Source: Candidatus Peregrinibacteria bacterium
GTDB lineage: Bacteria; Patescibacteriota; Gracilibacteria; UBA1369; JABINC01
Direction of reading: 5' to 3'
Length of the DNA: 38,950 nucleotides
NCBI GenBank assembly: GCA_030700255.1
Contig: JAUYJN010000008.1
Coordinates: 1-38,950, forward strand
Below the pieces are notes generated by a model. It ran no database searches. It saw only the letters and a program-made list of their open reading frames with translations, and was not told where the DNA came from. Each line of letters begins with the position of its first letter. The stretch's first letter is position 1. Below are positions 21,314 through 29,097 of this stretch, piece by piece. The position numbers and the translations under genes are program-made.

Positions 21314-23525
21314 TCATGTATGCGGGAGATACGGCTGGTTGGACATCTACGAGATTTCCGAGTGAAATATCACAAGTATTCCAACTTGGACATATGAACG
21401 GATTGATTGTTGATGAACTTTGATTAAATCTAATTAGAAACGGTATTGTAGGGTCGCTCGCCGTAACTGGATTTGTAAGTCCTGTTACATGAAGGCCTAT
21501 TTCAATTTCATTATCGTTTGTTGCCGTACCACTGTCATATGAGACATCATAACCTGCATCAGTGGCAAATGTAGGGCTTATATCAGCAACTACTGCGAGA
21601 AATTTCTCCGAACCGGGCAGTCCATTATGAGGAAAATTGAGATTTAAACTTTGCCCAGTAACCACATTACTTGGTCCCATCTGAAGACCACTTGCAAGTG
21701 GTGCACCGATAGGTTGATTGAGCGAGTAATCCCATTCATATAGACGAATATTTGTAAGATCCGGATGGATGGCATTATTGATCGCTAGTGGCTCATCACT
21801 AATCTTCAGTTCATTCAATGTGGCGCTAAGCGTTTGAGACCAGTTTTTCGCAACAAATACACCAAACAATACATCATTTTGACCCTGCTGAGCGGTAATC
21901 GGCCAAGGCGAGCCTGCACTTACAGGTTCCATAATCGATAAATTAGTCATATCAACATACACATTATAATCAGAAAATCCGGGAGCTGTAATTTGAGATG
22001 GAAGTAACAATTGTCCACTCGTTGTATCGGTTGCAACCGTAGTCAACTGTGCGTTATTGATAGCAAATATAAATAAGTCGTTATAGAAGCCCGATGCGTT
22101 GAAGATACTAGCAGGGTTTACATTCACCATAAGTTCAAAATGAGTTGGAACATTTGGAGTTAAAGCGAACGATCCAACATTCAAATCAACATATCCATCC
22201 ACATCACACTGAGGTGAGGTATAATTTGAACCGAGGGGGACAATACCATTTCCATTGGTCACGAGTGTGCCAAAATTTGATTGTAAATTGAAATTATTTA
22301 ACTTCGCGTTAAGTGTCGCTCCCATCTGAGATAAATTTGCACACATCGCAGGGGTAATTTGTGTCCCATATTCATCTGTTCGTAGTCGCGTATTCAAAGT
22401 AAATCTAAGCGTATTCAAAGCCACTGGAGCGGAAGGCGTAAGATTTAAATATGAAACATATCTGGTTTGAGTTCCAGAAGGCGCGTTGGGATACACATAA
22501 TGATTTTCATTTGGCAAAGCATTGAGTGCAGTATCTACCTGTATATCCAAAGTCACCGGAGCAGTCACGATGGGTGTTGCCCACATCCTCTTCCTCCACT
22601 GAGCGAATGCGTTTGAGATGCCGCCCCACATGTCCATGAGGTCGGTGTTGTCTTCATTATAATAAAGTCCGGCGGCGGTGTGCCAGATGAAATGTGAATT
22701 TACGTTGTGTGCATCGCTAAGAGTTCCGCCTACAACTGGTGTGAAAGTCAGACTGTCATTGGCTCGAACTTGAATATAATCGAAAGTGAGTGGTCCGGCG
22801 CTGTCGTCAACTATGTCGGCTGTCACTATGTATGTCTGAGTTCCGAGTGGTGGAATTACAGGTGGCTGATTTATCGGATTAAGAAGGTTCCCGGGATATG
22901 ACCAATCGAAATCCACGTATCCGTTTACGTTCGCGGCGTTATACACATGTCCTCTTGTGAGAGGAGTGTTCGGCGCGCTTGCGTCATATATTTTCCACTG
23001 CGCTCTGGAGTTCCACACGGTTTGGTCTATACCTTTTACCGTGTATTCCAAATACACCTTATCCATATATATAGGTGTCGTAGCGGAAGTGTTTTTGATG
23101 CGCATCGTGTACACGACTTCGTCGTTATTATATGCCAGATCATAAGTGGTGTATTCTCCGTTAACGACACAAGTTGGAGATCCGAACGGATCGTTACAAG
23201 CACCAAGGTATGTTTCGATTACAGGGTTTGCGTCCGGTTGAATTCCATTTCCCACATAATCATTATATCGTTCCGCATTACGCTCTTTTGTCGTACTTTT
23301 CGTTGTATTTTTTGTAGTTTCAGTCTTAGTTTTTGGTGCTACTTTTTTAGGGGTGGCAGTGGATTTCCGTGCGACCATTTCTCGTTGAAGTTTCTTGCCT
23401 TGTTCTCTTGTGAGCTTCACCCTTCCGGTTAAGTCTGAGCCGGAGTTTACGGCGAGGCTTATTGCACCGCCGAGAGTCAAGATAATCACTAAAGCGAGCC
23501 CGATCAGTTTGTGCGAATTCTTCAT
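21306..23525 (-). CDS. Large exported surface protein (N-terminal part)
   Basis: From ATG 23525 (MKNSHKLIGLALVIILTLGG, a better start than the upstream ATG at 23585) the product is 739 aa. It has one N-terminal membrane/signal helix, then SGSDLTGRVKLTREQG, a Thr/Lys-rich stalk (KSTATPKKVAPKTKTETTKN) and several beta-sandwich-like modules rich in Asn, Thr and Pro. The frame stops at TAA (21306-21308) just before SLH-encoding sequence in the +1 frame. The N-terminal motif SG-x3-GR-x-KL is shared with the two exported proteins at 24698 and 25385. No enzyme motif is seen; a structural or adhesive surface role is likely. Confidence 0.75.
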   Translation of the reverse strand: MKNSHKLIGLALVIILTLGGAISLAVNSGSDLTGRVKLTREQGKKLQREMVARKSTATPKKVAPKTKTETTKNTTKSTTKERNAERYNDYVGNGIQPDANPVIETYLGACNDPFGSPTCVVNGEYTTYDLAYNNDEVVYTMRIKNTSATTPIYMDKVYLEYTVKGIDQTVWNSRAQWKIYDASAPNTPLTRGHVYNAANVNGYVDFDWSYPGNLLNPINQPPVIPPLGTQTYIVTADIVDDSAGPLTFDYIQVRANDSLTFTPVVGGTLSDAHNVNSHFIWHTAAGLYYNEDNTDLMDMWGGISNAFAQWRKRMWATPIVTAPVTLDIQVDTALNALPNENHYVYPNAPSGTQTRYVSYLNLTPSAPVALNTLRFTLNTRLRTDEYGTQITPAMCANLSQMGATLNAKLNNFNLQSNFGTLVTNGNGIVPLGSNYTSPQCDVDGYVDLNVGSFALTPNVPTHFELMVNVNPASIFNASGFYNDLFIFAINNAQLTTVATDTTSGQLLLPSQITAPGFSDYNVYVDMTNLSIMEPVSAGSPWPITAQQGQNDVLFGVFVAKNWSQTLSATLNELKISDEPLAINNAIHPDLTNIRLYEWDYSLNQPIGAPLASGLQMGPSNVVTGQSLNLNFPHNGLPGSEKFLAVVADISPTFATDAGYDVSYDSGTATNDNEIEIGLHVTGLTNPVTASDPTIPFLIRFNQSSSTINPFICPSWNTCDISLGNLVDVQPAVSPAYMTP

Positions 23526-23638
23526 AATATGATGGATTACATAAATAAATCCATTTATTATAACATCTATCTTCATATTTAGCAAATTAAGTATGTAAAA
23601 AACGTATCATTCTTTACAATACTCCTTTTTATAAAAAG

Positions 23639-24676
23639 TTACATTCTGTGTTCGTCGAGAAATTCGCTACCGATTTTTTCTTCACCATCTTCCTTTATCG
23701 GTACTTGTACGGTTTCGTTTGGATGAATTTTATCGAATTCTCCGAAATTACTTTCCATAAGTTGTGATCTCTCTGCCTCAACTTTTTCAACGTCAGGTTG
23801 ATATACTGTGCGAATAGGGAAAGGAATGCTGATTCCCACTTTGTCGAAATTCATTTTGAGTACTCGAGCGACTTCGGAGCGAGTGTGTCTCCAGTTTGAC
23901 CTGGAATCAACCCAGAACCAAAGTCGTAGATTGATAGAACTATTTGAAAATTCATCTACTAGAACTGAGGGAGTCGGTTCTTTTAAAACTCCTTCTATCT
24001 GCAACATACTTGCAAAACAAACTTGGCAAGCTTTTGCCAGAGGCGTTGAATACTCAACACCTACGATTATTTCTAAACGTCTAAAAGGATTTGATGTGAA
24101 ACTTACAACTTTTTTAGAAAACAGGTCCGCATTTGGAATAATAATACGTGTCCCATCAAGGGCTTGTAGCACCGTTGCACGTGATTGGATTTCAACTATT
24201 TTTCCGATAGTACCTTCTATCTCAATATAATCTCCAATTGTAAAATGTCGTGAGAGTAATACGAGCACTCCGGCGATAAAGTTTGTAATAATTCCTTGTA
24301 GTGCAAAACCAAGTCCGAAACCAACTGCGGCAACTAGTGCCGTTAAGTCGAATCCGGCAATTTTCATACCAATCATGATACCGAGTGTTAGAACAGAAAC
24401 ATAGGTAGTACGTCCTACAAGTACGAGAACATCTTGGTGGTCGTCATCGAGTTTTGCTGCAACTTTGTTTGTTACTAAGTTTTTTACAAGCTTCGCAACT
24501 ATGATAGAAAAAACCATAACAATGATTCCAGCCACCCAAAACGGAGCTCTATCAACGAGAGTTGTGACAAATTCCTGCAAACCTGAAGTAGTTTCATTTG
24601 CAGTAGTCCTGGCAGATGCGGCTTGTGCGAATGCAGTCGGGATAAAATATGTGAAAAGTGCTTCTAACATAATCAA
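23639..24676 (-). CDS. mscS: MscS-family mechanosensitive channel
   Basis: A 345-aa small-conductance mechanosensitive channel. It has an N-terminal signal-like segment ending FAQA, three membrane helices (about 43-62, 83-103 and 110-150) with the pore-lining Gly/Ala helix VAAVGFGLGFALQGIITNFIAG, then the beta domain (FTIGDYIEIEGTIGKIVEIQSRAT, IIIPNADLF) and the C-terminal alpha/beta domain. It would release solutes on hypo-osmotic shock. Its 5' end lies inside the tandem-duplicated segment, and a truncated copy is found at 25307-25380. Confidence 0.94.
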   Translation of the reverse strand: MIMLEALFTYFIPTAFAQAASARTTANETTSGLQEFVTTLVDRAPFWVAGIIVMVFSIIVAKLVKNLVTNKVAAKLDDDHQDVLVLVGRTTYVSVLTLGIMIGMKIAGFDLTALVAAVGFGLGFALQGIITNFIAGVLVLLSRHFTIGDYIEIEGTIGKIVEIQSRATVLQALDGTRIIIPNADLFSKKVVSFTSNPFRRLEIIVGVEYSTPLAKACQVCFASMLQIEGVLKEPTPSVLVDEFSNSSINLRLWFWVDSRSNWRHTRSEVARVLKMNFDKVGISIPFPIRTVYQPDVEKVEAERSQLMESNFGEFDKIHPNETVQVPIKEDGEEKIGSEFLDEHRM

Positions 24677-25309
24677 TAAATTTATTTTAATTTGTAATTA
24701 TCCACAGTATCCAAATGATGAAACGGGGTCAGTTAAACATTCAAGACCAATATCGCTACATTTGACATCATCTCTTTCAGCATGCCATCCGATTGTACCT
24801 TGATATCCTGCTCCATAAAAGCAGTAATACTCACGGAGAGTTGTTCCGGCGCACCGGTCCTCCCAAACTTGCGAACTTGGATTTCCTCCTTTTTGGCCGA
24901 TAGTTTTACCTGGGATTGTTGGTTGAGAAATAGTTTGGATTGGAGTAAAGAATGTAGATCCAGGAGTGTCAGTGTCTACGCATGGCTGTGGGGCTTCTTG
25001 AATAGTTGCATTCTTGCCTTTAAATTTAAGCCTACCTAGAAACTCATTACCCGATTGTACGCTGGAGCTTACAAACACAGAGACTATGAGCATAGCTGTA
25101 AGTCCACCTGCAAGATATTTTGAATATTTCATATAATTTGGTTATGAATAAATCTAACTATTATACAACAGATTCTCTGCGGGGTAAATACTTTATCTTG
25201 GGACGCAGGTTCAAAATAAAACCGACCACTTAAGCTAAGATGTATATGGTTAAATCACTTTTATGGAAAAAATATTCGGAATATTGGCGTACCCGGCTTG
25301 GCATTCTTT
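24598..25309. repeat. Tandem segmental duplication, copy 1
   Basis: This segment runs from the 5' end of mscS through an exported-protein gene and its upstream region to a 5' fragment of aroE (25249-25309, matching 26058-26117). Copy 2 begins with an mscS 5' fragment at 25307. The junction joins aroE and mscS sequence at a TTTG microhomology. Ends and promoter regions are nearly identical, while the middle of the exported-protein genes has diverged. Confidence 0.85.
24698..25132 (-). CDS. Exported Cys-rich protein, duplicated family member A
   Basis: A 144-aa protein. The N-terminus ([20 protein letters not shown]) is a signal or anchor helix followed by SSSVQSGNEFLGRLKFKGKN, nearly identical to the paralogue at 25385. 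The remainder is different: a Thr/Pro linker and six cysteines in the C-terminal part (RCAGTTLREYYCFYGAGYQG, then KCSDIGLECLTDP and YCG), likely disulfide-bonded outside the cell. No known family was recognised. It lies just upstream of mscS on the same strand (21-nt gap). Confidence 0.72.
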   Translation of the reverse strand: MKYSKYLAGGLTAMLIVSVFVSSSVQSGNEFLGRLKFKGKNATIQEAPQPCVDTDTPGSTFFTPIQTISQPTIPGKTIGQKGGNPSSQVWEDRCAGTTLREYYCFYGAGYQGTIGWHAERDDVKCSDIGLECLTDPVSSFGYCG

Positions 25310-25376
25310 TGCAGTAGTCCTGGCAAATGCGGCTTGTGCGAATGCAGTCGGGATAAAATATGTGAGGAATTGTTGA
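25263..25376 (+). pseudogene. Chimeric aroE/mscS fragment at the duplication junction
   Basis: A 37-codon ORF fuses the first 15 codons of aroE (MEKIFGILAYPAWHS) to antisense mscS sequence (FAVVLANAACANAVGIKYV). It is a by-product of the tandem duplication, not an independent gene. The mscS part read on the minus strand still encodes FLTYFIPTAFAQAA from ATG 25380. Confidence 0.85.
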
Positions 25377-26117
25377 AACATAGTTTATTTAGTTTGTATT
25401 GTAGCACAATTTAAAGAATTTGGATCACATGGATTAAGAGGGTCACTTACAAAATATTCTGCTACTAGAGCACCTCCAGTTTCATCTCCATCCCAGACAC
25501 CATCCCCATCAGTATCAGGGTTGAGCGGATCTGTACCTAGGTAATTTTCTGTTAGGCCAACGAGCCCATCACGGTCATAATCCATAGGTGTAGTAGGAAT
25601 ACAGCCACTACAGTCATAGTGAAGTGGGTCAAACCGCCCCCCTTTGACTTCATCGCCATCATTCACCCCATCCCCATCAGTATCTGGGTTAAATGGATCT
25701 GTTCCAATATAGTCCTCTTGTTCATTTGTAAGACCGTCTCTATCAGAATCCATTTCTCCAAAATTGCGAGTATCTTTTTGAAGTTGAAATTCTTCACGTT
25801 GAACATGGGTAGCTTCTGTTTTTGAAGGGCCGTTTGAACGTCTTTCGAGATGAAGCCTACCTAGAAACCCATCACCCGATTGTACGCTGAAGCTTACAAA
25901 CACAGAGACTATGAGCATAGCTGTAAGTCCACCTGCAAGATATTTTGAATATTTCATATAATTTGGTTATGAATAAATCTAACTATTATACAACAGATTC
26001 TCTGCGGGGTCAATGCTTTATCTTGGGAAAATACTAAAATTAAGGTAAAAGCCATATGGTTAAATCACTTTTATGGAAAAAATATTCGGAATATTGGCGT
26101 ACCCGGCTTGGCATTCT
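25310..26117. repeat. Tandem segmental duplication, copy 2
   Basis: Second copy: mscS 5' fragment (25307-25380), the exported TSP3-repeat gene, its upstream region (25958-26030, nearly identical to 25133-25193) and the start of the intact aroE. It is longer than copy 1 because the inner part of the exported-protein gene is unrelated. Confidence 0.85.
25385..25957 (-). CDS. Exported thrombospondin type-3-like repeat protein, family member B
   Basis: A 190-aa protein with the same N-terminal helix and SG-x-GFLGRLHL motif as the gene at 24698. Two calcium-binding TSP3-like blocks follow: [19 protein letters not shown] plus [14 protein letters not shown] (about residues 70-105), and [19 protein letters not shown] plus [14 protein letters not shown] (about 126-160). 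Asp-rich DxDxDG loops imply Ca2+-dependent folding outside the cell. C-terminal cysteines may form disulfides. It is probably a surface-anchored protein of unknown binding function. Confidence 0.8.
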   Translation of the reverse strand: MKYSKYLAGGLTAMLIVSVFVSFSVQSGDGFLGRLHLERRSNGPSKTEATHVQREEFQLQKDTRNFGEMDSDRDGLTNEQEDYIGTDPFNPDTDGDGVNDGDEVKGGRFDPLHYDCSGCIPTTPMDYDRDGLVGLTENYLGTDPLNPDTDGDGVWDGDETGGALVAEYFVSDPLNPCDPNSLNCATIQTK

Positions 26118-26975
26118 TTGTCTCCAGTCATGCATTTGGAGGGGTTTAAAGAGTTAGAATTGCCATATGGATTTGACACATTTGATGTAAAACCGGAAGA
26201 ACTTCGTGATTTTATGGGTGCTTTGAAGCGCAGAGAGTCGGTGGAGCTCTCTTCCAGAGAGTTTGATTTAAGCAAAGTTGAGGGTTTTTCGGTATCCATG
26301 CCACATAAAGAAATGATTATTCCGCTTTTGGATGGATTGGATGATGCGGGCCACGCAGTTGGCGCGGTATCTTGCGTGTATATGCAAGATGGTAAGTTTA
26401 TCGGTACAAATTTAGATTACATGGGTGTAAAAGGCAGTTTGCAAGCTTCAGATTATGCTAGCAAACAAGGTTTATCCGGGAAAAAAGTGATTGTGATTGG
26501 GGCGGGGGGAGCCGCTAAAGCGGCGGTCTATGGACTACTTCAGCTCAATATGATTCCTGTTTTGTTCAATCGTACAGTTGATAAAGCGCTCGAAATAGCA
26601 GATCAATTTTCCATGCAAAGCGTGAAACTTGCTTTGCAGAATAAGGAGCGTAGCAACAATATTAAAATAGATTCTTATTCCATAAAAGAATTAGAAAATG
26701 GTTTTGAAGACGTGGAAATTATAATTAATTGCACCTCATTGGGTCTGGAGGGAGATGAGAAAATAGTACCTGATAGTGTTTTTTCACATATCAAACTTTC
26801 ACTGGACGCCGTTTATAGTCATGAGCCTACGATTTTTCAAGCACAGTCAGTCGCAGCAGGTGCAGAAAATCTCACTGGCCTTGAATGGCTACTTCACCAA
26901 GGATACGAAGCATTTAAAATATGGACAGGCAAAGATGCACCGCAGGATGCTATGCGAGCTGCGGTGAGCAACTAA
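26073..26975 (+). CDS. aroE: Shikimate 5-dehydrogenase
   Basis: AroE reduces 3-dehydroshikimate to shikimate with NADPH in aromatic amino-acid synthesis. The 300-aa protein shows the substrate-binding HSLSPVMH (residues 14-21), VSMPHKE with the catalytic Lys, GTNLDYMGV with the catalytic Asp, the nucleotide-binding GAGGAAKAAVYGL and NRT, INCTSLGL and the C-terminal EWLLHQGYEAFKIWTG. No other aro gene is nearby. Its upstream region is shared with the duplicated segment; a broken 5' copy lies at 25249-25309. Confidence 0.96.
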   Translation: MEKIFGILAYPAWHSLSPVMHLEGFKELELPYGFDTFDVKPEELRDFMGALKRRESVELSSREFDLSKVEGFSVSMPHKEMIIPLLDGLDDAGHAVGAVSCVYMQDGKFIGTNLDYMGVKGSLQASDYASKQGLSGKKVIVIGAGGAAKAAVYGLLQLNMIPVLFNRTVDKALEIADQFSMQSVKLALQNKERSNNIKIDSYSIKELENGFEDVEIIINCTSLGLEGDEKIVPDSVFSHIKLSLDAVYSHEPTIFQAQSVAAGAENLTGLEWLLHQGYEAFKIWTGKDAPQDAMRAAVSN

Positions 26976-27023
26976 AAAGATGTCAGTTTTAAACAAATTT
27001 AATGAATTTTGGTTATGTGAAAG

Positions 27024-27164
27024 TGTGCACGTGCACAGATTTTGTACGTTATCTTGTACAAAAACTCTTCCCGGAAGGAGGGATTGTACAATAATCCGTA
27101 CAATTTGGTTTTTATGCGCTTGCTAAAAAAAAACACTCCCAGACACACTTCTCTTATAAAATCG
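27024..27164. repeat. Right arm of the ~140-bp inverted repeat
   Basis: Reverse-complement match to 7-146. It begins with the palindrome TGTGCACGTGCACA (27024-27037), then GTAC pairs 12 bp apart at 27044/27056 and 27086/27098. It sits just downstream of aroE, with the arms about 27 kb apart. Confidence 0.85.
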
Positions 27165-27208
27165 CCTCTCAAATACGTACTTCATGGATTATTCTTAAAA
27201 ATGACGTC

Positions 27209-27264
27209 TGAAGTACGGCGTTCAAGACGTGTGCGCGCGCACAGCCTTTGAAGTACGGCGTTCA
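27209..27264. repeat. Direct repeats flanking a 14-bp palindrome
   Basis: TGAAGTACGGCGTTCA occurs at 27209-27224 and 27249-27264. Between them lies TGTGCGCGCGCACA (27230-27243), another member of the TGTGC-N4-GCACA palindrome family. The remainder of the 26976-27358 gap is AT-rich with no ORF I would support. Confidence 0.85.
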
Positions 27265-27358
27265 GCTGTCAAAATTCGCGCACAGCATTGCCCAATTTGT
27301 TTAAAGGGCTAGTTTAAAATTGTTAAGGTTGCAGCAATTCGGGTCACATTAAAATATT

Positions 27359-27709
27359 ATGGCAGCATCAACAGAAACTGGAGAAGTATCAAGATTTGAA
27401 GACGTACCAGAAGGAGCTTACTTAGACTCTTTATTAGGAGGAAAAGCGGAGTTGTCAGGAGAGGTCACTTTACGGGGAAGTTCAAATGCACCTGTCTTTA
27501 TATATAGATCTGATGGCATGCAGGTAGTACCGAAAGGAGAAGATATTACAATAGAAGTATGTGGAGACCGTGGTAGAGTTACACGTTTTGTTATAAATCA
27601 TGTGACTGGACCAGAGGAACTTGGGTTAAGTCCTGAATACACATTGTCTGAGATTTTGGCAGCAGTAAAAGAAGGTATTAGGCTATTTTCAGAAGCAGAT
27701 AGGTCGTAA
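27359..27709 (+). CDS. Hypothetical cytoplasmic protein
   Basis: A 116-aa acidic protein without a signal or membrane helix. It has beta-rich features (AELSGEVTLRGSSNAPVFIY, DITIEVCGDRGRVTRFVI) and an acidic helical C-terminus (LSEILAAVKEGIRLFSEAD). No family is recognised. It converges with the membrane protein gene at 27716, 6 nt away. An AT-rich leader precedes the ATG. Amino-acid composition supports coding. Confidence 0.65.
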   Translation: MAASTETGEVSRFEDVPEGAYLDSLLGGKAELSGEVTLRGSSNAPVFIYRSDGMQVVPKGEDITIEVCGDRGRVTRFVINHVTGPEELGLSPEYTLSEILAAVKEGIRLFSEADRS

Positions 27710-27715
27710 AAGACT

Positions 27716-28528
27716 TTAGTTATTCTCATCTAGGAAATCTGCACCGTCTTCGTCTTTTGGTTCAGCTTTCTTTTTGATGTCTTTTTCTACCTCTTCTTCT
27801 ATTTCTTGATCTTCAGTTTTTCTTTTTCCTTTTCGTACTGTGTCTTCACCAAACTCGGTGTCATTTGAAAGGAAATCAATACCATATAGTCTATAAAAAG
27901 AGACATAAAGAGCTTCAACTCCACATTGTGCCAGTGCCATAAAAAACCAAGTAACAGGTAAGAAGGCAAAGAGTAGGACATTCACGGTTCCGGTAATTTT
28001 GAAAACTATTAAATTAGAAAAAGCTCCAAGTATAAGTCCAAGACTTGTACCATATATAGATACTAAACTGTAGCGTGGATTTGCCACGTTCTCGAGTACC
28101 AAATGGCTTCCGCTCAAAGCGACTAAACTGTGTATTAGAGCTACGATAGAGAGAGCACCAAAGTCTAGTGCAAGGGAGAAAATATAAAAAGGTAAGCTCA
28201 TAAAAAACATAACGGCATTGAAGATAAATACCTGATGCAAAATAGTTCCTCTCATAAAATATTTATCACGATCACAGAAGCTAATTAGCATAGATGCAAA
28301 TAAATTTGCCATAAGAAGGCCACTGAAAATCATTATCAAGAATACAGCCAAGAATATTGGATTTATAGTTTGAGAGCCAACTTCTTCTACTACAAAAACG
28401 CTATTTAGCACACCGGAGCTAAGTGTGAAAATGATTAACAACATAAGCGTACCAAAAAGCCCGCCGGTAAATCCGGAAATAGCCCTAAGGACGAATTTCA
28501 ATGGGTTTAAAGTGATTACTTCTAACAT
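27716..28528 (-). CDS. Polytopic membrane protein of unknown function
   Basis: A 270-aa protein with about six hydrophobic helices (about 20-45, 56-83, 97-118, 122-140, 155-175 and 180-200), then a highly charged tail (KGKRKTEDQEIEEEVEKDI and an acidic end). The layout is reminiscent of Yip1-domain proteins, but no diagnostic motif is visible. It lies downstream of lspA on the same strand, 85 bp away. Confidence 0.7.
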   Translation of the reverse strand: MLEVITLNPLKFVLRAISGFTGGLFGTLMLLIIFTLSSGVLNSVFVVEEVGSQTINPIFLAVFLIMIFSGLLMANLFASMLISFCDRDKYFMRGTILHQVFIFNAVMFFMSLPFYIFSLALDFGALSIVALIHSLVALSGSHLVLENVANPRYSLVSIYGTSLGLILGAFSNLIVFKITGTVNVLLFAFLPVTWFFMALAQCGVEALYVSFYRLYGIDFLSNDTEFGEDTVRKGKRKTEDQEIEEEVEKDIKKKAEPKDEDGADFLDENN

Positions 28529-28613
28529 ATTTTTAAATTAAATTTTATATATTATATGAGGTAGCATCTCCGCTCCTTATTCGCATCGGCACGCCGTGCG
28601 TGATTTTAGCAAA

Positions 28614-29039
28614 TTACTTTTTAAACCACAATACTGCGAACAGTAGTGCGCCGATTGTAACAAAACTATCTGCCACATTGAAAACCGGCCAAAATCCGAT
28701 ATTTATGAAATCAACTACATACCCCATATTTATACGATCCATTAAGTTCCCGAGTCCACCACCAAATATCATTGCGAGAGCGATTACCGCAGTCTTTCTC
28801 CTTGTATCGGTTTTCTCTGTTTCAACTATGTTTTTGGAAAAATAAATTAGGCAAATCAAAAGTATAGTTGTTACAAGGATTTGTAGTGTATATGGGAATT
28901 TTATAGAAAATGCCACCCCTTCATTTAGAGAAATAGGTATTTTACCATAATTTTGAACAAGGACTTTTGATAACTGGTCTGCAAATGCGAACAATAGTCC
29001 GAATAAAAAAACTCGATTGATAACTTTAATTGTTTTCAT
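28614..29039 (-). CDS. lspA: Lipoprotein signal peptidase
   Basis: LspA cleaves prolipoprotein signal peptides after lipid attachment at the membrane. The 141-aa protein has four membrane helices and the conserved motifs DQLSK (residues 21-25), [18 protein letters not shown] and [18 protein letters not shown], the last two carrying the catalytic aspartates. MsrA at 5710 is a likely client. It is divergent from ftsW (58 bp apart). Confidence 0.96.
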   Translation of the reverse strand: MKTIKVINRVFLFGLLFAFADQLSKVLVQNYGKIPISLNEGVAFSIKFPYTLQILVTTILLICLIYFSKNIVETEKTDTRRKTAVIALAMIFGGGLGNLMDRINMGYVVDFINIGFWPVFNVADSFVTIGALLFAVLWFKK

Positions 29040-29097
29040 TCCGGGATTTCGTTAAGATTCATTGGCTTTCGACAAAATAGTACGTTAACTTTGATTC

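Noticed and set aside
7-27164. A 27-kb composite transposon bounded by the inverted repeats
   Set aside because: The interval holds mostly housekeeping genes, there is no transposase, and related repeat units also occur inside it at 7651-7740, so dispersed intergenic repeats are the better reading.
27042-27251. 69-aa ORF across the right inverted-repeat arm
   Set aside because: It consists of repeat DNA and palindromes; the matching frame in the left arm is not preserved.
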